From assembly GCA_946902985.2 (NCBI GenBank), contig OX336389.2, positions 342,896,444 to 342,960,443 of the forward strand: a stretch of 64,000 bases of DNA, read 5' to 3'. The translations under genes and the position numbers were made by a program. Origin of the DNA: Meconema thalassinum (taxonomy: Eukaryota; Arthropoda; Insecta; Orthoptera; Tettigoniidae). The notes beneath the pieces are model-generated. The model searched no databases, was not told where the DNA came from, and saw only the letters and a program-made list of their open reading frames with translations. This document shows positions 1 to 11,012 of this stretch, piece by piece (within the stretch, counting starts at the first letter, position 1; every line of letters starts with the position of its first letter).

Positions 1-246
1 ATGCTTAAGCGCCTTCAATTTCTCCGCGACCATTCCGCATTACAAGAATGACGTCTTTTCTATTCTACTGGCTGTGCGGCACGGCGGGAGGTCATTGACT
101 CGCCCCCTCCCCAACAGCTCTTTGTTTACTCATACAGTACTTAGTTGACCGCGCTCACTCTCTCTGTGCAGACGTTATTTTCGGTGGCTACCTCGTGTTG
201 TGTCGGTGCTCTGTGTTTCTCGCGTCTTGTTTTTAAGTACTGTAAG

Positions 247-1845
247 ATGAGTAACAAACGAAAGCAAGTGTGTGTGTCAGTGGAAGAAAAACTCCGTGCT
301 ATAAAGAGGATTGATGCTGGAGAATCGGCGAAAAAAATCGCTCTAGAGTTAGGAGTAGGAACAAGTACAGTTTCAGATTGGAAGAAGAATCGCGGACAGA
401 TAGAAAAATGGTGTTCCTCTCAATCCAGTGGAAGTGCGATTAAAATTAGAAAAAGCATGCATAAAGGCAAACATGTAGAAGTTGAAGAAGCATTGTTCTT
501 GTGGCATGAACATTTAAGAGGTAAAGGGGTTCCTATTACGGGGCCTATGCTTCAAGAAAAGGCGTTGCATTTCAAAAAAGAAATTGAAGGTGAAGATGGT
601 GAGTTTACAGCAAGTGAAGGTTGGCTTGATCGTTGGAAGAAACGATTTGGTGTTCGTAAACTGTCAATAAGTGGGGAGGCATTATCAGCCAACAAAGATG
701 CTGTTCCTGAATTCAAGAAACTACTTTTTAGTATCTTGGACAAAGAAGAAATTTCCGGAGAACAGCTCTACAACTGCGACGAGACTGGTTTAAATTATAA
801 GATGTTGCCCACAAAAACTCTTGCGTCAAAAAAAGAAGTTTCAGCCCCGGGCTACAAAAAGAGCAAGGAACGAGTTACGGTGTTGGCGTGTAGTAATGTG
901 ACCGGCAGTCATAAGCTTAGGTTAACATTGATTGGAAAATCAAAAAAACCACGAGCTTTTAAGAAAATAAAGAAAGATGATGAGTTGCCACTTTGGTATA
1001 CAAACCAACAAAAAGCGTGGATGAATTCTGCAATTTTCAAGACATGGTTTACCAAGGAGTTTGTCCCGTCAGTAGAGACACATCTGACTGAAAATAATTT
1101 ACCAAGAAAAGCAATTCTGTTGTTAGACAACGCTCCAACACATCCGATCGCTGACGAATTAACAGACGGTGAAATCAAAGCAGTGTTCTTGCCGCCAAAT
1201 GTGACAGCTGTGTGTCAGCCTATGGACCAAGGGGTACTTCAAGCTCTAAAATTAAAGTACCGTCGTAGACTTCTCAGTTATTTGATTTCGGCGATTGAGA
1301 ATGACGAGGATTACATCGGTGCATTGAAGAAGATTGACGTTTTGGATGTAATTAGGTGGGTAGCCGAAGGGTGGGAGGAAATTTCTCCTTCATCAATAGT
1401 TTCGTCATGGAAAGTTCTCTTGGACCATCAGGGAAACAAGTTTGAAGAAATAGCCGTCGAAAACGTTGATGAAAATCAGTTTGAAAGGGAAAACGTCGTT
1501 ACACTGTTGGAAAAAATACCCGGATGTGAGGAAGTGAGTGATAATGATGTCCATGAATGGATGAACAATGACGACGAAAATGAAATAACAGACGATGATA
1601 TAGTCAGAATGGTGACAAATGAAGATTGTTTGGAAGAAGAGGAACTACCTGAGAGCAACATAAACCTGATTCCACATTCAGAAGGATTTAAAATGTTGGA
1701 CCGAGCCCTAGAGTACATTACTCAGCAGGATGGAATATCTTCAGCTGACATCATTTGTTTAATGAAGTTAAGAGACATTGCGGCAAGAAAACTTGCTGAA
1801 ACTGTGAAGCAGAAAAATATTCAAGACTTTTTCAAGCATGTGTAA
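247..1845 (+). CDS. Tigger-like transposase, intact, DD32D
   Basis: This 532-residue cut-and-paste transposase belongs to the pogo/Tigger (DDE_1, CENP-B/jerky-related) family. The ATG at 247 is preferred because upstream codons to 145 have no ATG and the family starts with a short basic MSNKRK-type leader. A Psq-like helix-turn-helix spans about residues 10-50 and a CENP-B type DNA-binding domain about 75-140. The catalytic triad is present: D178 in NCDET, D294 in LLLDNAP and D327 in PMDQG, with 32 residues between the last two (DD32D). An acidic stretch lies around residues 430-470. The C-terminus, Q522 to F529, reads QKNIQDFF, a canonical PCNA-interacting PIP box, as described for pogo transposases. 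There are no internal stops or frameshifts, so the protein looks usable. It could instead be a domesticated gene, but the adjacent TIR argues for a transposon. Confidence 0.9.
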   Translation: MSNKRKQVCVSVEEKLRAIKRIDAGESAKKIALELGVGTSTVSDWKKNRGQIEKWCSSQSSGSAIKIRKSMHKGKHVEVEEALFLWHEHLRGKGVPITGPMLQEKALHFKKEIEGEDGEFTASEGWLDRWKKRFGVRKLSISGEALSANKDAVPEFKKLLFSILDKEEISGEQLYNCDETGLNYKMLPTKTLASKKEVSAPGYKKSKERVTVLACSNVTGSHKLRLTLIGKSKKPRAFKKIKKDDELPLWYTNQQKAWMNSAIFKTWFTKEFVPSVETHLTENNLPRKAILLLDNAPTHPIADELTDGEIKAVFLPPNVTAVCQPMDQGVLQALKLKYRRRLLSYLISAIENDEDYIGALKKIDVLDVIRWVAEGWEEISPSSIVSSWKVLLDHQGNKFEEIAVENVDENQFERENVVTLLEKIPGCEEVSDNDVHEWMNNDDENEITDDDIVRMVTNEDCLEEEELPESNINLIPHSEGFKMLDRALEYITQQDGISSADIICLMKLRDIAARKLAETVKQKNIQDFFKHV

Positions 1846-2016
1846 GTTTGTTTTTACACACTGTTTCTGATGATTTATTTTCATTTATTTTGCATACTGT
1901 AGTACTGTAATGTAAATTCTTAAGTCTTATTAAAGTTGTTCAATACTATTAACCATCTATTTTTTCTACCCCTGTGTTCAGTTAATTGCAGTTCAGAACT
2001 GTTTTATGCGAGTAAC

Positions 2017-2022
2017 AATAAA
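2017..2022 (+). promoter_or_regulatory. poly(A) signal of Tigger element
   Basis: AATAAA lies 172 bases after the transposase stop codon and before the right terminal repeat, the expected place for 3' end formation of the transposon transcript. Confidence 0.5.
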
Positions 2023-2169
2023 GTACACATATCGGCACGGAGTGGCGGCGATCGCGGCACGCAAACCACTGCCGCGACCGACGTCACTCTGTCTCCGGGA
2101 AATCCGGATTTTTCGGAATCCGGATCGGCCGTCCGCCACATTGGTCCGGATTTTCGAGAGTCTACTGTA

Positions 2170-4626
2170 TATCAAAGGTGATGAAAATGTTATAGTAATG
2201 GGAGATTGGAATGCTGTGGTAGGAAAAGGGAGAGAAGGGAAGATAGTAGGAGATTTCGGATTAGGTGAAAGGAATGATCGAGGAAGCAGGCTGATGGAAT
2301 TCTGCACCGAACATGAGTTGGTCATAGCTAACACCTTATTCAATAACCACAATAGAAGAATATACACATGGATGAGACCAGGAGATACAGGGCGTTACCA
2401 AATTGACTTCATTATGGTCAAGCAGAGGTTTCGAAACCAGATTTTGGATTGTAAAACATATCCTGGTGCTGACATAAACTCTGACCACAATCTGGTTGTA
2501 ATGAAATGCAGATTAAAGTTGAAGAAACTGAAGAAAAGTCAAAAGCCAAAAAGGTGGGCAATAGACAGACTGAAAGTAAAGGATGTAAACGAAAGGTTCA
2601 AGAAGAGTATAAAGGAAGGACTAATCCAAACCCCTAAACAAACTTCAATTGCAGACGAATGGGCACTTTTGAAGAATGAAATAACAAAATCCGCAGAAGA
2701 AAACATTGGTAGGAAAGAAAGAATAGGTAGAAAACTGTGGATCACTCAGGATATACTAGAATTGATGGATGAAAGGCAGAAACACAAGAATCTAAGAGAT
2801 GAAGAGGGGAAAGCAGAATACAGACGTCTGAGAAATGAGGTTAACAAGAAGTGCAAGGAAGCGAAAGAAGAATGGTTGAAAGAGAAATGTGCAGGTATAG
2901 AAAAGTGTCTGAAATTAGGAAAAGTAGACACAGCTTATCGAAGGATTAAGAATACTTTTGGGGAAAAGAAGACTAAGTGCTGTAATATTAGGGACACAAA
3001 TGGAAAGCCTCTAACAGATAGGGAAGAAAAGCTTGAGAGATGGAAAGCTTACATAGAGTGCTTGTATAAGGGAAAGGAGATTGAGAATCATGTAATGGAA
3101 AAGGAGGAGGAAATTGATGAGGATGCAAAAGGAGATTTAATATTGAGATCAGAATTTGACAGAGCATTAGAGGACTTAGGCAGGAACAAAGCACCAGGCA
3201 TAGATGATATACCGATGGAGTTGCTACGCTGCATAGGAGATGAAGGTCTGATCAGGTTATTTCACTTGGTGTGTAGGATTTATGAGACAGGTGAGGTACA
3301 CCCTGATTTCAAGAAGAATGTTATCATCCCTATACCAAAGAAAGTGGGAGCTGACAGATGTGAAGATTACCGTACAATCAGCTTGATTACTCATGCTTCA
3401 AAGATCCTGTCTAGAATAATTTACAAGAGGATTGAAAGCCAGATCGAAACGGAGTTGGGTGAAGAACAGTTTGGTTTCAGGAGAAATGTAGGAACAAGGG
3501 TAGCTGTACTAAGTCTTAGGCTGATTTTGGAAGGTAGAATAAGGAAAGATAAGAGAACGTTCATGGCATTTGTAGACTTAGAAAAGGCTTTTGATAACCT
3601 TGATTGGACTAAATTGTTTGACATTTTGAAATCTATTGGAATAAAGTACAGGGATAGGAGGGTGATATACAATCTATACAGAAACCAGACAGCAGTCATT
3701 CGAGCTGAAGGATATGAGAGAGAAGCTGGTATTCAGAAAGGTGTAAGGCAAGGCTGCAACTTATCACCCATACTTTTCAATCTTTACATTGAACAAGCAA
3801 TGAAGGAAATTGGAGAAAAATTTAAAGTGGGTGTGAAGATTCAAGGAGAAATAATTTCAACTCTGAGATTTGCTGATTACATAGTCATCTTGGCTGACAA
3901 GCTTGAGGATTTGAATAAGTTTTTGAATGGTATGGATTCCGTCTTACGGAAGGACTTAATGATGAAAATTAATAAATGTAAAACAAAAATACTGGAATGC
4001 AGCCGAAATAAATCAGAAACCTCTATGGAGATCAAATTGGCAGGTGAAAAGCTGAAGGAAGTAGGAGACTTCTGTTAGGAAGCAGAATAACCAGTGATGG
4101 ACGAAGCAAAGAGGATATAAAAAGTAGGTTGGCTCAGGCAAGGAAAGCCTTTCTACAAAAAAGGAATCTGTTGACATCGAATATAGATTTAGGTATTAGG
4201 AAGTCATTTTTGAAAGCCTTTGTCTGGAGCGTGGCGCTCTATGGAAGTGAAACTTGACTATTGGTGCAGCAGAAAAGAGGAGAATTGAGGCATTTGAAAT
4301 GTGGTGTTACAGGAGAATGATGAAGATCAGATGGGTAGATAGGGTTACAAACGAAGAGGTATTAAGGCGAGTGGGAGAGGAGAGATGTTTCTGGCGACTG
4401 CTAATGAAGAGAAGAGATAGGTTGGTAGGACACATACTAAGACACCCAGGAATAGCAAGCTTAGTTATGGAAGGAAGGGTCGAGGACTAGAACTGTAGGG
4501 GTAGACCAAGGTTAGAATATGTTAAACAGATTGCCTCGGATGTAGGGTGTGGTAGCTATGTAGAGATGAAACGATTAGCTCAGGACAGGGACGCATGGAG
4601 AGCTGCATCAAACCAGTCAAAAGACT
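2170..4626 (+). pseudogene. LINE-A ORF: AP-endonuclease plus reverse transcriptase, broken
   Basis: The first segment to 4078 reads through an APE-type endonuclease ([15 protein letters not shown]), a basic linker, and an RT with palm motifs including [10 protein letters not shown] and [15 protein letters not shown]-terminal domain with RRDRLVGHILRHPG follows in shifted frames. Four lesions are visible against the sister copy at 51838. The RT catalytic FADD reads FADY (about 3868-3879), which removes a metal-binding aspartate. A 4-base deletion near 4076 shifts frame into a stop. One base is missing near 4256. AAG has become TAG at about 4488. The copy cannot encode an active RT. Confidence 0.85.
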
Positions 4627-4631
4627 GAAGA
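2170..4631 (+). mobile_element. LINE-A copy 1 (endonuclease/RT retrotransposon), interrupted by Tigger
   Basis: This is a non-LTR retrotransposon of the type often annotated in insects as craniofacial development protein 2-like endonuclease/reverse transcriptase. The body begins in mid-endonuclease directly after the Tigger right end; the 5' part must lie upstream of the window. The 3' end, GACTCAAACAACAA, is shared exactly with the copy ending at 52817, which fixes the family terminus. The 3' UTR after the ORF stop is only about 15 bases. The end abuts LINE-B sequence at about 4632-4643, so LINE-A seems to have inserted into LINE-B. Confidence 0.85.
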
Positions 4632-7277
4632 CTCAAACAACAAAGCTCCTAATGCTTCTGCCTGTCTGTCACGTTCCGTAATCTCTTTGTCATTTCTCCC
4701 ATTTTCCTCCACTATACTTCCGAAGTACTTGAGACTTTCCACCTTCTTCAGCTGTCCACCTCCAAGTGTTATCCCACTCATTGGTCTGTCCTTTTTCCTG
4801 GTCGTTAACAGGATCTCACATTTACTGATGTTGAACTTCCATCCGTACTCTCCCACTGTTTCTTCCCAAGCCTTCAGTTGCTCCTGAATTTCCTCCTCCT
4901 TGTTTCCCCAGACCATGAGATCATCTGCAAACACCATTGCTTTCATCTTATCTTCTCCTATCTTTCCTGCTATCCGTGTCATTACCTCGTCCATAACCAC
5001 AATAAAGAGAAGGGGTGACAGCGCACTACCCTGTTTCAGGCCACTCATTTGTCTGAACCAGTCTGTTCTTTCCCCTCCAACTTTCACACAACTCACACTT
5101 CCACAATACATCTCCTTTACTCTGCCTACAGTCTCTTTTTCCACTCCCATGTTTTCCATTGCTTTCCAAACCTTCTCCCTACACACCCTATCATGGCCTT
5201 TTCGATGTCCAGGAAGGCCATCAACAGATCCTCTCCAAATTCGTAGTGGAGTTCCTGGAGCTGTCTCACTGAAAATATGAGATCCACTGTTGATCTACCA
5301 GGTCTGAATCCATACTGCTCCTCTCTCAATTTTCTCTCCACTTTGGCTCTTATTCTACTTTCTAATATCTTTTCATATATCTTGGCACAGTGAGGTATGA
5401 GTGTGACTCCCCTGTAATTTTTGCACTCTTTTCTGCTTCCTTTCTTAAATATTGGGACAATTAATCCTTTCTTCCAATCTTCTGGGGTCTTTTTCTCCTT
5501 ATATCACCCTCATCACACGGTACAGCCACTGTTTCCCAACCTCCCCTGCTGCCTTCACCATTTCAACACTCACTTCATCCACACCTGGTGCCCTTCCTCC
5601 TTTCATCTTGTCTATAGCCATTTCCAGTTCTCTCCAAGTCAGGTCCTTTTCCATTCCTGTGCTGTCTTCTCCATCTTCCAATACATTGTCTTCCTCCCTA
5701 TGACCATTTGGATTCAGCAAATCCTCAAAGTACTCTTTCCACACTGTCTTAGTGTCTCTTTGTTGTGTATCTCATTTCCGTTTTTGTCCATCATTACCAC
5801 ATCCTCTCGCAGACCTCTTCTCTTACTTTTGACCATCCCATAAAGTACTTTCTTATTTCCTCTGCTGTCTTCCTCCATCATCTCTGTCCACTTTACCATC
5901 CACTTCTTCCTCTCCTCTGCGACAATCTTGTTTGCTTCTTTCTTCTTTATCTTATAATCTTCCCTTGCCAGATCAGTTCTTTCCTGGAACCACACTCTGA
6001 AAGCCTTGTTCTTCCTTCCCACAGCTTCTTTTACTCTCTCATTCCACCATGGTGTCTCTTTACACCGCTTTCTGTTGCTTGTTCTTCCACATACTGCCAC
6101 TGCAGCTTCCACCATTGTGTTTTTGAATTGCTTCCATTCCTCTTCCCCTGTTTTAGGATTGTCTGTTGGCATCCTTTCCCTTATTATCTTCTGGAATTCT
6201 TCCTTGACTTCCTTTTCCTTGAGTTTCCATACCTTGATTCTCCTTTCCTGGTACTCTGTCCTCTTGCTATCCTTAACAACTCCCAGGTTCATTACAAGTA
6301 TTCTGTGGTCTCTGTCTAAGGCCTCTGATGGTATTACCTTTATATCTCCGACACTTCTCTTCATTTCCCAGTCGTACAGCATGTAATCTACCAAAGATTT
6401 CTTTGTTAAATCACTGCTGTACCACGTTACCTTGTGGCTTTCTTTCTTCCGGAACCAGGAGTTGCCTACCACTAAACCGTTTCTCTTGCAAAAATCCAGC
6501 AACTTTCTCCCTTCTTCATTCCTGCTACCCCATCCTTCTGCTCCCAATACATTTTCATATCCTTGCCTTTCACTTCCTACATGTGCATTCAAATCTCCCA
6601 TGACAATGATGCTCTTACCATTCAACTGCTATTGTAGCTCCTCCCCTAAGTCTTCCTTCTCTTGAGCTGTACATCCAACTTGAGGGGCATATACCTGGGC
6701 TATCTCCAGGCTTCTTCCCTTTACAGTTACTCTGATCTTCATGATCCTGTCACTTATTCCCTTTACCTCTTCCTTCATTCCATCTCTCAAACTACTCCTA
6801 CTCCGCTGCTCCTTCCTTCACTGTTCCCACTCCAGTACAACCAGTGCCCTTTCCTCAGTTCTCTGCGACCTTCTCCTTTCCATCTTGTTTCTGCCAAGCC
6901 CAGTACATCCAGTTTTCTTCTCTCCATCACATCTACAATCTCCTCCACTTTTCCTGTCAGTGTCTGTATGTTTAATGTCCCAACTCGTAGTCCATTAGCA
7001 TATCTGGGTCGTCGTCGTTTGCATCCGTCCTTTCCGAAGCCTGTTCCTGGTTTGAAAGCAAATATGATATCCACTACTGGCTTGCTAGGCCTATCGTAGC
7101 TTCACCAGAGCCCCGCCAGCCGTCACTTTTCAGGGTTCCCATAGAGCCTTCACAGCTACCGTAGCGGTCCTGGGGCACGCAAAGTCCCCACTGTACTTCA
7201 CCCCTACAGGCAATTCCCTACTTCATGCCGTTGCCCGTCTCCCACCACGTGGAGGAGGGGTTGGACTTGTGGGAGAC
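4632..7277 (-). mobile_element. LINE-B copy 1, 3'-interrupted, 5' end intact
   Basis: Minus-strand non-LTR element of the same family as 9214-10099, 14142-15083 and 21156-24266. The 5' end is at 7277 with the ribozyme-like leader. Coding blocks in order are the endonuclease start (7074-6787), endonuclease core and linker (6625-5714, with GDLNAHVG and DHRILVMNL), RT fingers (5744-5499) and RT palm (5341-4617), which includes GLKQGSALSPLLF and an intact FADDLMVWG. Frame changes separate the blocks. A short deletion near 4655 removes part of a direct repeat found in the 14142 copy. The thumb and C-terminus are absent because LINE-A joins here. Confidence 0.85.
7182..7277 (-). ncRNA. HDV-like self-cleaving ribozyme at LINE-B 5' end (copy 1)
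   Basis: Read on the minus strand from 7277, the leader starts GTCTCCC, which can pair with GGGAGAC 37 bases later (7-bp P1). Between them is a small hairpin with loop UCCACGU, close to the UUCACGU L3 loop of CPEB3/HDV-like ribozymes. P1 is followed by GGGCAAC, identical to the HDV J1.1/4 stretch. P2 may be AAGUCC with GGACUU, or GUCC with a later GGAC; I cannot decide by eye. The second copy (24171-24266) shows compensatory changes. HDV-like ribozymes at the 5' ends of R2, RTE and related LINEs are established; the fold here is inferred by hand. Confidence 0.75.
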
Positions 7278-7435
7278 TTTCTTTACTAAAGTTTTTAAAA
7301 CCGGAGAATGCAGATTCACTTAAGGATATACAGTATCAGAGAAAGAAACTGTTGTGGAGGAAAATTATCTGAAAGTGAAATCAGTGAGACTGAGGAAATC
7401 ATTGTTATTCAAGAATGAACATCCATAAACACCTG

Positions 7436-7485
<50 letters not shown>

Positions 7486-8340
7486 GAATACAGTTTTACA
7501 TAACTTAGTCTACCTTAACTAGGCAATGCCAGTGTATATTTAATCATTATTCTCTGATTGAAATTGACTAATCAAAACCAGTATTCATCCATGAATGTAA
7601 TCATTCTGACTTGTCTACATATCGTTTTGCATTTAAATCTACTAATTACAAAGGATTATCAAAAATGGCTCTGTTTGGACACACTTGTTAAGGTAAAAAA
7701 CTGTATTGAAACTTTCGAAAGTAATTATTAAAGATGTTCAAAGATTCTGTCTTTTTAATATATATTTACTGTCTATACAGTATTATCAAAGTATACTTAT
7801 TCAGTACAGGGTTGCTATTTTTCCGTATTTTGAACAATTGTACTGCCCATAAATGGCAATTTAAGGTGCCGATTGTCATTCGATGCAATAACAACTTATG
7901 TAAACTCACATTTAAATCTAAATATTTAAGTAACTGGTGAAATTTAAATTCACAGTGAAATGGAAGTATTTTTAAAGGCTGTCTTATAAATTACATGTAT
8001 AAATTAAGTCATAAATGAAAAACTCAGACATTTACAGTATTTTAAAACTTGGGATTTTCTCAAAACAGTGTTCAGACTTAAGTTGTTATTGCACCCATCG
8101 CCTGAATTATATTTCTTGTTGTGCCATTGTTAGTATTGAAATAGGGGCATAGTTGGATAAGCATATGGTTTTTATTTATCGTTAGAATGTCGTGCAGATA
8201 TGTGTAGCTATCTTTTTCCAGCAGGGCGAGAGATTTCACTTAGTTTCATCTCTTTTTGAACATTGTTCAAATTTATAGGTTAGTGTTCAGTTTGATTATA
8301 GCACAGGCGAGGTTATGTTCTTTTTTATTTCATTTTACAG
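7278..8340. other. AT-rich non-coding stretch before PCLAF exon
   Basis: No convincing coding potential beyond short chance frames. It contains the ATT microsatellite at 7438-7484. Its end is a polypyrimidine tract and a CAG acceptor directly before the PCLAF exon, so it is probably intron. Confidence 0.5.
7438..7484. repeat. (ATT)n microsatellite
   Basis: About fifteen uninterrupted TTA/ATT units. Confidence 0.95.
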
Positions 8341-8564
8341 GCAAATACAGTGGAGGTAATACATACTGTCCTCGAGAGACTCCTACATGGCAGAAAGAAA
8401 TTACCAGTTTCTTTATATCAAAATCTGACCGTGCAGCAGATGATGATGAAGGCAGTTCACAGTCTTCTAGCAGCAAGGGAAACAAAAGTTCTCATGTTGA
8501 TGATGAATCTGGTGTATCCTGTCCAGAAGGGAAAGAAGAGACACCCACTGGATCACAGACAGAG
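8341..8564 (+). CDS. PCNA-associated factor (PCLAF/PAF15-like), internal exon
   Basis: PCLAF is a small, largely disordered nuclear protein that binds the PCNA sliding clamp during replication and DNA damage bypass. This 224-base exon encodes KYSGGNTYC, then TPTWQKEITSFF, matching the family core (KYAGGN...C...TPKWQKGIGEFF in human). The PIP box QKEITSFF has the required Q, I, F and F. A serine-rich acidic tail follows. The acceptor is a long pyrimidine tract ending TTTTACAG at 8340; the exon starts after the first base of a split codon. The donor is proposed at AG/GTGTGG (8564/8565), which leaves phase 0 and fits the candidate last exon at 19917. Upstream exons with the start codon were not found and may precede the window. 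The protein assignment is strong, the donor moderate. Confidence 0.8.
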
Positions 8565-9092
8565 GTGTGGTGCCTGTTCATGTTGTACTGTTCCAATATT
8601 GTTTGTAAAGAAATAAATAGGAAGAGAATGGTTGCATATATGAGACTGGAATTCTGTGTTAAATTTTGGGCTCTAGTTAAAATTCTATCTGATGAAAACC
8701 ATTTTTGTAACTGTAGTTCGGCTACTGTGAACTCCATCGGGCAGGCATCTTCAGACCTGGGTAAGCCCAAGGCTGCATGGCATTTGATGTTCCTTAAATA
8801 TTAAAGGCTCATGCCAGATTTACTGATATATTTAACCCTTAACCCTCGTTGTTAGGGCGAGTCCTGACACGACTAATTTCCCGTTCCAGTCTTGTCTTGT
8901 GTCGGGCAAGCTCCGACATCATAATTGTGTCCTCTACTGCTCCTCCATCATCTCTGCCCCGACAAATTATCCATTCCTATTTGGTGATGCGATCTGTTGG
9001 TTGCGTGAGGAACATCGTGAAATCTCGATATAATAAGTAAAACCTGAATTTCCCGCCAAATCAATACTTTACTTACAGAAAAACTCGACGGG

Positions 9093-9129
9093 TACATGTT
9101 TCGGAAACCTGCTTTGTTTCCTTCCTCAG
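9093..9129 (-). ncRNA. hammerhead-like motif, left arm
   Basis: Reverse complement of the motif at 10976-11012: CTGAGGA, a GGAAAC/GTTTCC stem, GAAAC, then ATGTA. Confidence 0.35.
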
Positions 9130-9213
9130 CCCTCATTTGGTCTTAAAACATCATATAACACTATCGAAATCCTCATCAAATAACATAAAACACAAATCAT
9201 CAATTCCAATACT

Positions 9214-10099
9214 CATCATCATCTTGAACAGTTTCCAGCCACTGGCCGGGTCTGTTTGGAACACAAGCCTCTCCAACGTCTTCTGTCTTTCCACCATCTC
9301 TTAGCCTCCACCCTTGTCCAATCTTCTCCTCTCTTCTTCACGCTTTCTTCCACCCCCTTCAGCCACCTGTCTCTCGGTCTTCCTCTCTGTCTCTTTCCTT
9401 CCCACTTCGTCTCGTGTACCCTCCTGGGTATCCTCTTCTCCTCCATTCGTTTTACATGTCCATACCATCTAAGTCTAGATTTCTCTATATCATCCTGTAT
9501 TGGTTCCTCCTTCATTAATTCTCTGGTCCTCTCATTTCTTATTCTGTCCATCTTTGTAGCTCCAATACTGCTCTCAAGAACCTCATCTCACTGGCCTGTA
9601 TTTTGCTCTTCTCCCTTCCTTTCATAACCCAGGTCTCCGAGGCATACGTCAGGATAGGGACATAGTACGTCCGATATACGATCTTTTTGCTGTTCTGAGG
9701 GACATCCTTGCTCAATAACATGCTTCTCACACTCCTCCGGAATGCTTTTGCCTGTCTCCCCCGCTCATTTATTTCTCTATCGTTTCTTCCATTATCTTGT
9801 ATCAGGCTTCCGAGATACTTGAAACTCTCCACTTTCTTCAGCTGTTCCCCACCAATTGTTATTCCCGTTGTGGTTCTTTCCTTCTTCCTTGTTGTGATCA
9901 CCATCTCACTCTTATTTATGCTAAATTTCATCTCATATCCTTGTATTATTCCTTCCCACACGTCCAACTGTTCCTGTACCTCCTCCTCCTTGTTTCCCCA
10001 AACCATCTGCAAACACCATTGCTTTCATCTTTCCTTCACCAATTACTTGTGCCACTCGGGACATTGTCATCCATCACCACAATGAAAAGTACTAAAGTG
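9214..10099 (-). mobile_element. LINE-B copy 2, 5'-truncated
   Basis: The 3' third of LINE-B, inserted inside the left arm of the Penelope-like element. CAATACT at 9207-9213 and 10100-10106 is a short target duplication, and the interrupted arm rejoins correctly. The coding frames 10012-9539 and 9551-9219 cover the RT thumb and the C-terminal RRWRGLCSKQ region. The RT active site is damaged: after FAD about eight bases are missing, so DDL is lost. The copy is closer to copy 3 than to copies 1 and 4. Confidence 0.85.
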
Positions 10100-10975
10100 C
10101 AATACTAAAACATATTAAAAACTACGAGTTTAAGAAATACACTAATTGGAATATCAACAACCCTCTTAGATATAGCATGCAATGCTCCACGCATATTCAG
10201 TCATTCGGTCCTGCGTTTGATTTGTGTCACTGGACACATTAAAATATTGCTTATGAACACTTAATTGTTGTCAGTTGTCTGTCAGGCGTGCTCAGTTAAA
10301 GTTGGCCTCTATGTGGGTCGTGCTTTTGACAAGGTCATTTAAGTCCGAATTTCGGAGCTATCCAACAATCCACGTTGAATCTGACAAGGAGTCAACTTGT
10401 CAATGTTCCTCGTACCAAATACAACAGTAATGAATATTCTATAAATGATGCCGCTGACCATCAGTTAACAATCAACTAAGAAGCTTTGAATTTGACCGCC
10501 TTCAATTCTTTACCAGCTATCAAATGTACTGTTATCCACGAAGCAATAGTCGTTTCGCGACAGCATGTTTTTAAGTGTTCGGAAAGGAAACACACTAATA
10601 ATTTTTGTCCTATCTCAAACAATAGGTGTCTATTGACACTAGGCAAATACTACATAAGTGAGGTCCATATTGAACGCAAGAATTGCCATAGAATGGTTAT
10701 ATGTATTTTAGACATTGAAGACACTTTTAACAATTAAGTGTTTGATCATAAGCAATATTCTAATGAGTCCAGTGACACAAATCAAACGCAGGACCGAATG
10801 AATGAATATGCGTGGAGCATTGCATGCTATATCTGAGTGTTGTTGATATTCTAATTAGTGTATTTCTTAAACTCTTAGTTTTTAATATGTTTTAGTATTG
10901 CAATTGATGATTTGTGTTTTGTTATTTGATGAGGATTTTGATAGTGTTATATGATGTTTTAATACCAAATGAGGG

Positions 10976-11012
10976 CTGAGGAAGGAAACAAAGCAGGTTT
11001 CCGAAACATGTA
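10976..11012 (+). ncRNA. hammerhead-like ribozyme motif, right arm
   Basis: CTGAGGA (hammerhead core CUGANGA) is followed by a GGAAAC/GTTTCC stem with a 7-base loop, then GAA and ACATGTA, which can form a two-base-pair stem III before the UA cleavage position. GGG before and CCC after could pair as stem I. One extra A separates the core from stem II, so activity is doubtful. Penelope-like elements are known to carry minimal hammerheads with very short stem III. Confidence 0.4.

Larger units (their letters stand above)
1..2167 (+). mobile_element. Tigger/pogo-type DNA transposon, left end outside window
   Basis: The right terminal inverted repeat is visible at about 2090-2167. It is rich in TCCGGATT-type motifs and ends in CTACTG, followed by a TA at 2168-2169, the pogo/Tigger target. 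Sequence resumes at once in the endonuclease frame of a LINE, so the transposon landed inside that LINE. The left repeat lies before base 1. The interior carries an intact transposase gene (247-1845) and an AATAAA at 2017-2022. Intact coding capacity in such a decayed neighbourhood suggests a fairly recent insertion. Confidence 0.85.

Noticed and set aside
2006..2169. Start of the long LINE-A frame at 2006
   Set aside because: These codons lie in the Tigger terminal repeat and only happen to be in frame with the LINE.
5421..7099. Plus-strand ORFs rich in Ser/Leu/Phe across LINE-B copies
   Set aside because: They are antisense shadows of the minus-strand LINE coding sequence; the same pattern repeats at 14182-14904 and 21106-24108.
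7438..7484. CRISPR-like or regulatory array
   Set aside because: Simple ATT microsatellite.
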